Below, piece after piece: positions 1-6,308 of a stretch of DNA of 12,650 nucleotides; the stretch's first letter is position 1, and the number at the start of each line of letters is the position of its first letter. A program made the position numbers and the translations under genes. This DNA is from Burkholderiaceae bacterium. GTDB taxonomy: Bacteria; Pseudomonadota; Gammaproteobacteria; Burkholderiales; Burkholderiaceae_F. The DNA lies in assembly GCA_013813185.1 (NCBI GenBank), contig JACCSD010000137.1:1-12650 (forward strand). The letters run 5' to 3'. The notes beneath the pieces were generated by a model. That model was not told the DNA's origin and ran no database searches. It worked only from the letters and a program-made list of their open reading frames with translations.

Positions 1-738
1 AAGGTCGACACGAACTTCGTGCTGGCCGATCGTGCCAAGGTGACGATGACCGCGCCGTTCATGCGCGCGTATGCGCTGCTGCTGCTGGCCACCTGCCACA
101 AGCGTGATGCGCCGGCACTCGGCGGCATGAGCGCGCTGATTCCAATCAAGAATGATCCGGTGAAGAACGAGGCCGCGATGGCAGGTGTGCGCAGCGACAA
201 GCAGCGCGACGCGACCGACGGTTACGACGGCGGCTGGGTTGCGCACCCTGGTCTTGTGCCGATTGCGATGGAGGAATTCGTCAAAGTGCTTGGCGATCGC
301 CCGCATCAGATCGGCAAGAAACGCAACGATGTGAAGGTCAGTGCGTCCGACTTGCTGAACTTCGAACCCGAAGCGCCGATCACCGAAGCGGGACTGCGCA
401 TGAACATCAATGTCGGCATCCACTACCTGGGCTCGTGGCTGGCCGGCAACGGCTGTGTGCCGATCCACAACCTGATGGAGGACGCGGCCACTGCAGAAAT
501 CAGCCGCTCTCAGGTGTGGCAGTGGATTCGTTCGCCCAAGGGCGTGCTGCAGGACGGGCGCAAGGTCGACGCCGCTTTGGTGCGCACGCTGATCCCGGAG
601 GAACTTGCGAAGGTCAAGGCCGTGGTGGGCTCCGATTCCCCGACCTACGATCACGCCGCGCGAATCTTCGAGAAGATGAGTACGCAGCCGGAATTCGCGG
701 AGTTCCTGACGTTGCCGCTGTACGAAGAAATCGCTTAA
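1..738 (+). CDS. aceB: Malate synthase A, C-terminal part (5' end outside window)
   Basis: Malate synthase condenses glyoxylate with acetyl-CoA to malate in the glyoxylate shunt, in the cytoplasm. The window opens inside the gene; the frame is open from base 1, so no start codon should be assigned here. About 245 residues are visible, the C-terminal part of a protein that is usually about 530 residues. Diagnostic stretches are VTMTAPFMRAY, GGMSALIPIKNDP, GGWVAHPGLVPIAME and NLMEDAATAEISRSQ. In this family the Asp of the MEDAAT motif (codon 481-483) is the likely catalytic base. The C-terminus PLYEEIA ends at a TAA. The next gene is convergent, with one base between the two stop codons, and no terminator hairpin is evident. 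The reading frame is intact throughout the visible part. Isoform A rather than G is inferred from motif spelling and is quite secure. Confidence 0.96.
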   Translation, partial: KVDTNFVLADRAKVTMTAPFMRAYALLLLATCHKRDAPALGGMSALIPIKNDPVKNEAAMAGVRSDKQRDATDGYDGGWVAHPGLVPIAMEEFVKVLGDRPHQIGKKRNDVKVSASDLLNFEPEAPITEAGLRMNINVGIHYLGSWLAGNGCVPIHNLMEDAATAEISRSQVWQWIRSPKGVLQDGRKVDAALVRTLIPEELAKVKAVVGSDSPTYDHAARIFEKMSTQPEFAEFLTLPLYEEIA

Positions 739-739
739 T

Positions 740-1278
740 TCAACGCGGTCGCTTCAATCGATAAAGCACGTGACTCTGCAACGGATGCCCTTCCGGGATG
801 CGCGAATGAGCGAAGTCGCCGGCGAAATCACGCTGCATGCCGATGCGCTCCATCACGCCGCGTGACCGCTGATTGCTCACCGCAGTAAACGACACGATCT
901 CCGGCAGTTGCAATGTGTTGAATCCGTAGTCGAGCGCGAGCCGCGCAGCCTCGGTTGCGTACCCGCGCCCCCAGAACTGCGGCCTGAACCGCCAGCCGAC
1001 TTCCACACACGGCGTAAACGGTGTCTCGTAAGGCGGCACGCTCAAGCCGGTGAAGCCGGCGCATTTGCCGCCAATGTCGACGCACCACCAGCCCCAGCCT
1101 CGTTCTGCGATGACGGCGCGCATGCGGGCCAGCAGCGCGTCGGATTCCGCGCGCGAAAGCGGCGCGAGGAAAACTCCATCACGCGCGGGTCCGCGTTCAT
1201 CGCGGCGAAACTGTCGCCATCGCCGTCCTGCCACGGACGCAGCAGAACGTGATCACCGGTCAACGCAACTCGCCTCAT
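740..1278 (-). pseudogene. GNAT N-acetyltransferase (RimJ-like), split by a one-base frameshift
   Basis: This is an acetyltransferase of the GNAT fold, the type that transfers acetyl from acetyl-CoA to an amine; the substrate cannot be told. The N-terminal part starts at ATG 1278 (MRRVALTGDHVLLRPW, then FAAMNADPRVMEF) and the rest continues in another frame (APLSRAESDALLARMRAVI, GFTGLSVP, GWRFRPQFWGRGYATEAARLAL, SFTAVSNQRSRGVMERIGM). The acetyl-CoA-binding R/Q-x-x-G-x-G/A loop is present as PQFWGRGYA. The frames join if one base is added to the T run of the coding strand, at plus-strand A-run 1170-1173, giving VMEFFLAPLSRAESD. The restored product would be about 179 residues, normal for the family. 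A GGAG lies five bases before ATG 1278. Gene-finders will probably report only the C-terminal piece starting near 1234. Sequencing error, true decay and very recent mutation cannot be separated here. Confidence 0.85.
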
Positions 1279-1340
1279 CGTTGCTCCGTCGGGCACAGAT
1301 GCATTGGAGCAGCCTCGAGCAGCTCGACGACCTCCGGCAT
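1275..1340 (-). CDS. Possible 21-residue upstream ORF coupled to the GNAT gene
   Basis: A short frame starts at ATG 1340 and reads MPEVVELLEAAPMHLCPTEQR. Its TGA overlaps the ATG of the GNAT gene as ATGA, the arrangement seen in translationally coupled genes. An in-frame TAG lies just upstream of its ATG, so it is not the tail of a longer frame. The GGAG serving the GNAT start lies inside it. I do not recognise the peptide. A chance ORF is quite possible, because 21 codons without a stop are common in GC-rich DNA. Confidence 0.2.
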   Translation of the reverse strand: MPEVVELLEAAPMHLCPTEQR

Positions 1341-1472
1341 TAGCTACTGGTCCATGAATGCATAGGTGCTCCGGCACACTGTTTGCCTCACAGTCGGCCT
1401 GTTGCGCGCGCTCGTGAGTTCCCGCGCGGATCGACACAGAATTTCCGACACTTCCCTTTGCACGGACCGCAC

Positions 1473-1988
1473 ATGACCACCCGATCGACTGTTCTTTTCA
1501 TCGCGCTGCTGAGCGCCTCGAACGTCTTTGCGCAATCCGGCGGCGGTGCCATTCCGAGCTTCACCGCCACGGCATTGAGCGGCAAGAAGGTGGCGGCCGA
1601 CAAGCTGCTTGGCCAGCCCACGCTCCTCATCGTCACGCCGAGCAAGGACGCTGCCGCAGACACCCGTATGTGGGCCACGGCCCTGCGCAAGAACATCGAC
1701 CAGAGCGCAGTGCGCATCCGCGACGTTCTTGCGATCGACCTGCCGTTCTTCATGAGCGAAGCCGACGCGATCGGACGCGCCAAGGCAAAGATCCCGGCGC
1801 GCTATTACGACCAGACCTGGATACTTGCCGAGTCGGACCTCGAGAAAGCGTTGGGCATTCCGACCGACAGCCACGAGGGATTCGTCTTCGTCTTGAATTC
1901 CGTAGGAAAGATCGTTGCCCGCGTGGAGGGTGAACCGACCGAGGCACGCGTGGACGAAATCCGATCGGCGGTTCAATCGCTGAAGTGA
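1473..1988 (+). CDS. Exported thioredoxin-fold protein lacking all cysteines
   Basis: The product is 171 residues from ATG 1473. The start was chosen because it opens a clean signal peptide: MTTR, then a hydrophobic stretch VLFIALLSAS, with a likely cut after VFA (residue 20). The frame extends 30 codons further upstream, but that extension reads like shadow sequence. The mature part resembles periplasmic thioredoxin-like proteins of the AhpC/TSA or YtfJ type: a strand GQPTLLIVT at about residues 47-55, then a TPSKDAAAD loop where CxxC would normally sit, and a C-terminal strand pair FVFVLNSVGKIVARVEG followed by a helix DEIRSAVQSLK. There is no cysteine in the protein, so it cannot do thiol redox chemistry on its own; a binding, chaperone or regulatory role is inference. 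It stands alone between two convergent or divergent neighbours. The Shine-Dalgarno is weak. Confidence 0.72.
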   Translation: MTTRSTVLFIALLSASNVFAQSGGGAIPSFTATALSGKKVAADKLLGQPTLLIVTPSKDAAADTRMWATALRKNIDQSAVRIRDVLAIDLPFFMSEADAIGRAKAKIPARYYDQTWILAESDLEKALGIPTDSHEGFVFVLNSVGKIVARVEGEPTEARVDEIRSAVQSLK

Positions 1989-2045
1989 GCTTGCATCCGG
2001 ACCTCGCGGTACTTGGTCTCGGGTGCCACGGAGTGGCTGGAACCA

Positions 2046-2573
2046 TCAGTCAGTCCGCCCAGAGCCTGAGCCTTTGACGTCTTCGAGAGCAGATCGCGAA
2101 GCTGACTGCGAGTTCTTCATCACACTGAAGCTGCCATCCGTCTCCAGTACCCACCGCACTCACGTCTTCGAGCGCGGCGATTCCGGCCGCGCGAACCGCC
2201 GCGCGAACTTCCGACTCCGTGACGCGCTGGGAGAGCAAAGCACTCCGCAGGAACTTGCCATGGTCGAGCAGCAGCGTCGGTTCGCCCTTGACGAGGTGAC
2301 GGATCGACGAAAAACGCACCGATAGCCAGGTGATGATGAACTGCAGGCCAACGAGCACCGCGACGGCGAGGATGCCCTCCGTCAGCGCCACGGACTTGGA
2401 AAGAAACGCGCTCGCAAGCGTCGAGCCGAGAGCGATCGTGACGACGAAATCGAACGCGTTCCACTTCGAAAGGGTGCGCTTGCCGGTGACGCGCAGGCAC
2501 ACGATGAGCCCGACGTAGACCAAGGTGCCGACAACGACGACGTGAACAAGGTCGGTCAGTTGTTGAAGAACAT
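2046..2573 (-). pseudogene. DUF421/YetF-like membrane protein with two compensating indels
   Basis: DUF421 (YetF family) proteins have two or three N-terminal membrane helices and a small cytoplasmic domain; the molecular role is poorly known. The body is unmistakable: hydrophobic VVVVGTLVYVGLIVCL, then GKRTLSKWNAFDFVVTIALG, ILAVAVLVGLQFIITWLSVR, GEPTLLLDHGKFL and RVTESEVRAAVRAAGIAALEDV. Two faults are visible. From the expected start ATG 2573 the frame reads MFFNN and hits TGA at 2558-2556; adding one G near 2557 would give MFFNNWTDLVHV joined to the body. Near the other end, the G run at 2150-2152 (CCC on plus) has one base too many; removing it turns the tail into VLETDGSFSVMKNSQSAS and ends at TGA 2046, as expected for the family. 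Without this correction the frame runs to 2050 with an unrelated tail. The repaired protein would be 175 residues. An uncorrected call would start at 2799 with a spurious N-terminus. Confidence 0.85.
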
Positions 2574-2839
2574 GGTGTGGTCTCTTTCGCCTAGTGTCAT
2601 GAGTTAGAGGTTCGTCGTCTAATGCTGCGAACCGGCGCCGACCAACGCCCAGCAGGAATGTCGAGGGCGGCGCCAGAGGCGACAAAGTATGGCGGCGATG
2701 ATCGGCATTCTTGCTCGACGAACTTCTGCCGGACACCAAGTGTCTTTGCGTGCCGACAGCGGCATTTCGATTCGCGCCAGCTGCCCACGGGTCTGCCATC
2801 AGAGATGATCACACGCTTGGCCGCAGTAAGCTATCGGCC
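2574..2839. other. Divergent intergenic stretch with no recognisable gene
   Basis: This gap of about 270 bases separates the DUF421 gene (minus) from the aldehyde dehydrogenase gene (plus) and should carry both promoters. Short frames exist on both strands, but none gives a recognisable protein. No convincing -35/-10 pair, hairpin or repeat was found by eye. Confidence 0.5.
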
Positions 2840-4258
2840 ATGAACGCATCGGATGCTCCCTCCGAGCTGTACGCCGTCTTCGAAATTCAGCGCGTCGCTT
2901 ACGATGCGGCGCCGTTCGCCGAATGGGACGAGCGTCGCAATCGCCTGCAGCGGCTGAAACATTTACTGGAACGAAACGAAGCGGCGATCGAGGCTGCGAT
3001 CGATCGTGATTTTGCCGGCCGCCCGCGGATCGAAACGCAAATCGGGGAAATCTTCCCGAGCATTGCCGAAGTGCGTGGCGCGCTCAAGCACGGCCGGCGC
3101 TGGATGAAGCCGCGCGCTGCCTCCGTGTCGAAGTGGTTCCTGCCGGCGCGCGCGCAGGTGATTCCGCGTCCTCTCGGAGTCACCGGCATCATCGTGCCAT
3201 GGAACTATCCGCTGTTTCTTGCGGCGAGCCCGCTGGTGGCGGCACTGGCCGCGGGTAATCGGGCGATGATCAAGATGTCCGAGTTCACGCCGGCGTTCTC
3301 GGAACTGTTCCGGGAATTGATTGCATCGACGTTCAGAGCCAACGAGGTAGCGGTGATCACGGGCGGCCCGGAGGTCGCAACGCAGTTTTCCGCGCTGCCG
3401 TTCGATCATCTGTTGTTCACGGGATCGACCAGCGTCGGCCGCAAAGTGATGGGCGCCGCGGCGCAGAATCTGACTCCGGTGACACTGGAGCTTGGCGGCA
3501 AGTCGCCGACCGTCATCACTCCAGGTTATCCGATCGAGCATGCTGTGCAGCGCGTGCTCGCCGGCAAATTGCTGAACGCCGGTCAAACGTGCATCGCGCC
3601 CGACTATGCGCTGGTGCCGCGCGCTGAACTGCCGGCGTTTGTCGAATCGGCAAGGCGTCAGGCGCAAAGCATGTATCCGGCCGGGCTCGACGACGTCGAC
3701 TATTGCAGCATCGTCAATGTGCGGCAGTACGAGCGACTCGCTGGCTACCTCGAGCAGGCACGTGCCGCAGGTACCGACACCGTGCCGCTGTTCAACGGTG
3801 CCGAACGCGACGAGCGTGCGCATCGGCTGGCGCCGGCGATCGTGATTGACCCGGCGCCGGAGCTCGCCGTCATGCGAGATGAAATCTTCGGCCCGCTGTT
3901 ACCTGTGATTCCGTATGACGATGTCAAGGAAGCGATCGCGTTCATCAATTCGCAGCCGCGACCTCTTGCGATGTACTGGTTCGACCACGATCGCGCGCGC
4001 GCAGAGTCCGCACTGAAGAACACGCACGCCGGCGGCGTCTGCATCAACGACACGCTGCTGCACGTGGCGCAGGAAGATTTGCCGTTCGGCGGCATCGGCA
4101 CGTCCGGCATGGGCCACTATCACGGCAAATGGGGATTCGATACCTTCAGCAAGCTCACGCCGGTGTTTCGGCAGTCACGATTGAACGGAATGAAGCTATT
4201 TCTGCCGCCGTATAAGCCGCACGTGGGCAGGATGTTGCGGTTGATGAAGCGCTTTTGA
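2840..4258 (+). CDS. Coniferyl aldehyde dehydrogenase-like NAD(P)+ aldehyde dehydrogenase
   Basis: This enzyme oxidises an aldehyde to the carboxylic acid with NAD(P)+. The sequence is closest to the coniferyl aldehyde dehydrogenase / class-3 ALDH branch, so an aromatic or long-chain aldehyde is likely, but the substrate is inferred. The 472-residue length is normal. Visible motifs are GIIVPWNYPLFLAASPLVAALAAGN with Asn122, the Rossmann loop FTGSTSVGRKVM, VTLELGGKSPTV with general base Glu217, LNAGQTCIAPDY with nucleophile Cys251, EIFGPLLPV, and the C-terminal PFGGIGTSGMGHYHGKWGF. ATG 2840 (MNASDAPSELYAVF) was chosen because family similarity begins shortly after it; the frame can be extended to 2711 but that part looks non-coding. 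No strong ribosome binding site is seen before 2840. DUF2277 follows after 31 bases on the same strand, so the two may be co-transcribed. Confidence 0.93.
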   Translation: MNASDAPSELYAVFEIQRVAYDAAPFAEWDERRNRLQRLKHLLERNEAAIEAAIDRDFAGRPRIETQIGEIFPSIAEVRGALKHGRRWMKPRAASVSKWFLPARAQVIPRPLGVTGIIVPWNYPLFLAASPLVAALAAGNRAMIKMSEFTPAFSELFRELIASTFRANEVAVITGGPEVATQFSALPFDHLLFTGSTSVGRKVMGAAAQNLTPVTLELGGKSPTVITPGYPIEHAVQRVLAGKLLNAGQTCIAPDYALVPRAELPAFVESARRQAQSMYPAGLDDVDYCSIVNVRQYERLAGYLEQARAAGTDTVPLFNGAERDERAHRLAPAIVIDPAPELAVMRDEIFGPLLPVIPYDDVKEAIAFINSQPRPLAMYWFDHDRARAESALKNTHAGGVCINDTLLHVAQEDLPFGGIGTSGMGHYHGKWGFDTFSKLTPVFRQSRLNGMKLFLPPYKPHVGRMLRLMKRF

Positions 4259-4289
4259 GAGCACTTTCCCAAAGTATTGAGGTCAACTT

Positions 4290-4559
4290 ATGTGTAGAAG
4301 TATCAGGACCCTCTTCAATTTCGAGCCACCGGTGACCGAAGACGAGATACGCGCTGCGTCGCTGCAATTTGTGCGAAAGGTGACGGGATTCAACAAGCCT
4401 TCCAAGGTAAACGAAGTTGCGTTCCTGAAGGCGGTCGACGAAATCACAGGCATCTCGGAAAGGCTTCTGCGTTCTTTGCAAACAGGCGCGCCGCCGAAGG
4501 ATCGAGAAGAAGAAGCAGCGAAAGCGCACGAGCGGGCTGCCCATCGGTTTTCGATGTGA
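4290..4559 (+). CDS. DUF2277 family small protein
   Basis: The 89-residue product matches the DUF2277 pattern well: MCRSIRTLFNFEPPVTEDEI at the start, LQFVRKVTGFNKPSKVNEVAF in the middle and an APPKDREEEAAKA tail. No function is established for the family. It has no signal peptide or membrane segment, one cysteine (Cys2), and a charged Glu/Lys/Ala-rich C-terminal helix. A GAGG lies about eight bases before the ATG. It sits 31 bases downstream of the aldehyde dehydrogenase gene and may share its transcript. Its stop is nine bases from the convergent mobA stop, and no terminator hairpin is evident between them. Confidence 0.9.
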   Translation: MCRSIRTLFNFEPPVTEDEIRAASLQFVRKVTGFNKPSKVNEVAFLKAVDEITGISERLLRSLQTGAPPKDREEEAAKAHERAAHRFSM

Positions 4560-4568
4560 CGGTGTCGG

Positions 4569-5171
4569 TTACGGACCGTCTGCGGCGTGTGTCTCTCGAT
4601 TGCCGTTGCCGATCGGCTTGTTGATGTTGGTGAACGCCTGAGGATCGTCGAAATCCACCGCCGCCGCTTCGAGGGCTTTGAGCCATCGATGCATGGCGCG
4701 TTCGCCATTGGCTATTGATCGCGCGAGCCCGTCGGCGCAGCTGGTTTTTACCAGCGCAAAGACCGGTTGCAGGTGCCCGTGCACGCTGGCGCATGCGGCC
4801 ATTACATCGTTGCTTAGCGCGGCACGTAGCAGACGCGGGACCAAATCGGTGGGCAGATGCGGTGCATCGCACGGAACGATCGCGACCCAATCAGTGCGTG
4901 CGCGCCTCAAGCCGCTCAGCGCTCCGATCAACGGCCCCGCGAAGCGCTCGCCGCTTACATCGGCCACGTCATCGCCGACGACTTCGCCGAATGCTGCATA
5001 ACGTTCGAGGTTGCGATTGGCCGAGATCAGTAACGGCCCGACTTGCGGTGCGAAGCGCTCGACCACGCTGACGATCAGCGGCCTGCCTTCGTATATCAGC
5101 CAGCCCTTGTCTGCGCCGCCGACGCGCCGGCCGCGTCCACCGGCCAGGACCAGACCGGTTACGTTCTTCAC
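4569..5171 (-). CDS. mobA: Molybdenum cofactor guanylyltransferase MobA
   Basis: MobA attaches GMP from GTP to molybdenum-bound molybdopterin, forming the guanine dinucleotide cofactor used by DMSO-reductase-type enzymes; it is cytoplasmic. The 200-residue length is typical. The nucleotide-binding signature LAGGRGRRVGGADKG occupies residues 9-23, with Lys22 as the conserved lysine. ISANRNLERY is at about 49-58, and VPCDAPHLP places the metal-binding Asp at residue 102. The C-terminal FTNINKP is the usual late MobA motif. The start is ATG 5171, six bases after the moaA stop at 5178, so the two genes almost certainly share a transcript. The stop is convergent with DUF2277. No moeA follows, although I recall moeA often being the next gene in Burkholderiales. 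Confidence 0.95.
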   Translation of the reverse strand: MKNVTGLVLAGGRGRRVGGADKGWLIYEGRPLIVSVVERFAPQVGPLLISANRNLERYAAFGEVVGDDVADVSGERFAGPLIGALSGLRRARTDWVAIVPCDAPHLPTDLVPRLLRAALSNDVMAACASVHGHLQPVFALVKTSCADGLARSIANGERAMHRWLKALEAAAVDFDDPQAFTNINKPIGNGNRETHAADGP

Positions 5172-5177
5172 GCAGCC

Positions 5178-6296
5178 CTATCCGCCGATGTACGACATCT
5201 CGACCTTCGGCATTGCTGGCGTCGCCTCGGTACGCAGCTCTGAATAACGATCGGCGCGCGCGCTCCAGATGCGGCCGATGGCTTCCTCGATCTTCTTTTC
5301 TGTCAGCCCCTGTGCGCCGTTACCTCGCAGCAGCGCGCGCAGGTCATGCCCCTGGTGGGCGAACAGGCACAGGTAAAGCTTGCCCTCGGTCGATAGGCGC
5401 GCTCGCGTGCAGTCCCGGCAGAAGGCCTGTGAGACGCTGGAGATCACGCCGATCTCGCCCTGTCCATCACGATAGCGCCAGCGCTCGGCCACCTCGCCCG
5501 AGTAACGTGCGTCGAGTGGTTCAAGCGGAAATTCTTCAGCGATGCGCTGCAGAACTTCGCGCGACGGGACCACTTCATCCATGCGCCAGCCGTTTGAAGT
5601 GCCGACATCCATGTATTCGATAAATCGAACGATATGGCCGGTGCCGCGGAAGTGACGTGCCATCGCGACGATTTCACGTTCGTTGACCCCACGCTTGACG
5701 ACCATATTGATCTTCACCGGCGTCATTCCAGCCGCAGCCGCCGCATCGATGCCTGCCAGGACATCGCGCACCGGAAAGTCGACGTCGTTCATGCGGCGGA
5801 ACGTCGCATCATCGAGCCCGTCCAGCGAAACCGTGATTCGCTTCAAACCGGCGTCAGCAAGCTGCTGCGCCTTGCGCGCCAGGACCGAGCCGTTGGTCGT
5901 CAACGCGATATCGAGTTCATTGCCGCCTTGCGTCCGCAGCGGCGACAGCATCGCGATCAACTTGTGCAGATCCTTGCGCAGCAGCGGCTCGCCCCCCGTC
6001 AGGCGAATTTTTTCGACGCCATGACGTACGAACGCTGCGGCGAGCCGTGCGATCTCTTCGAAGGTGAGCAGATCAGAATGACGAAGAAAGCGATAGTCCG
6101 AGTCGAACACTTCCTTCGGCATGCAATACGTGCACCGAAAGTTGCAGCGATCGGTGACGGATATCCGCAGATCGCGCAATGGCCGGCCGAGTTTATCGGC
6201 GAGGTCCCCGACCGCCGGCGTTTCGACATACTCGTGGACCGCGCGCGGCGGCATGGCCACACGCGAATCGATCAGCGGGATGACGCGGCTTGTCAT
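5178..6296 (-). CDS. moaA: GTP 3',8-cyclase MoaA (radical SAM)
   Basis: MoaA uses S-adenosylmethionine and two 4Fe-4S clusters to convert GTP to 3',8-cyclo-GTP, the first step of molybdopterin synthesis. The N-terminal radical SAM cluster ligands are Cys51, Cys55 and Cys58 in TDRCNFRCTYCMP; RLTGGEPLLRKD is the SAM-binding GGEP motif. The C-terminal cluster ligands are Cys293, Cys296 and Cys310 in CRDCTRARLSTEGKLYLC, with the family CxxC-x13-C spacing. The protein ends in the Gly-Gly tail (SYIGG) needed for activity in this family. The 372-residue length is slightly long. ATG 6296 is 12 bases after the rne stop; an alternative ATG at codon 15 (MPPRAVHEY) is possible. No good Shine-Dalgarno is near either, though GAGGAG lies inside the rne end, about 24 bases before ATG 6296. 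Confidence 0.96.
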   Translation of the reverse strand: MTSRVIPLIDSRVAMPPRAVHEYVETPAVGDLADKLGRPLRDLRISVTDRCNFRCTYCMPKEVFDSDYRFLRHSDLLTFEEIARLAAAFVRHGVEKIRLTGGEPLLRKDLHKLIAMLSPLRTQGGNELDIALTTNGSVLARKAQQLADAGLKRITVSLDGLDDATFRRMNDVDFPVRDVLAGIDAAAAAGMTPVKINMVVKRGVNEREIVAMARHFRGTGHIVRFIEYMDVGTSNGWRMDEVVPSREVLQRIAEEFPLEPLDARYSGEVAERWRYRDGQGEIGVISSVSQAFCRDCTRARLSTEGKLYLCLFAHQGHDLRALLRGNGAQGLTEKKIEEAIGRIWSARADRYSELRTEATPAMPKVEMSYIGG

Positions 6297-6308
6297 GGCG
6301 CAATGCGG

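Noticed and set aside
1163..1180. Programmed -1 frameshifting in the GNAT gene
   Set aside because: GAGTTTTCC is not an X-XXY-YYZ slippery site; the Phe and Ser tRNAs could not re-pair after slippage, and no stimulatory structure is evident.
2025..2037. Small hairpin (GCCAC / GTGGC) between the convergent thioredoxin-like and DUF421 genes
   Set aside because: The stem has only five base pairs and no T-run follows on either strand, so it does not qualify as an intrinsic terminator.
2963..3823. Minus-strand ORF of 286 codons inside the aldehyde dehydrogenase gene
   Set aside because: It is antisense to a clearly conserved ALDH and has His/Arg-rich shadow composition with no motif.
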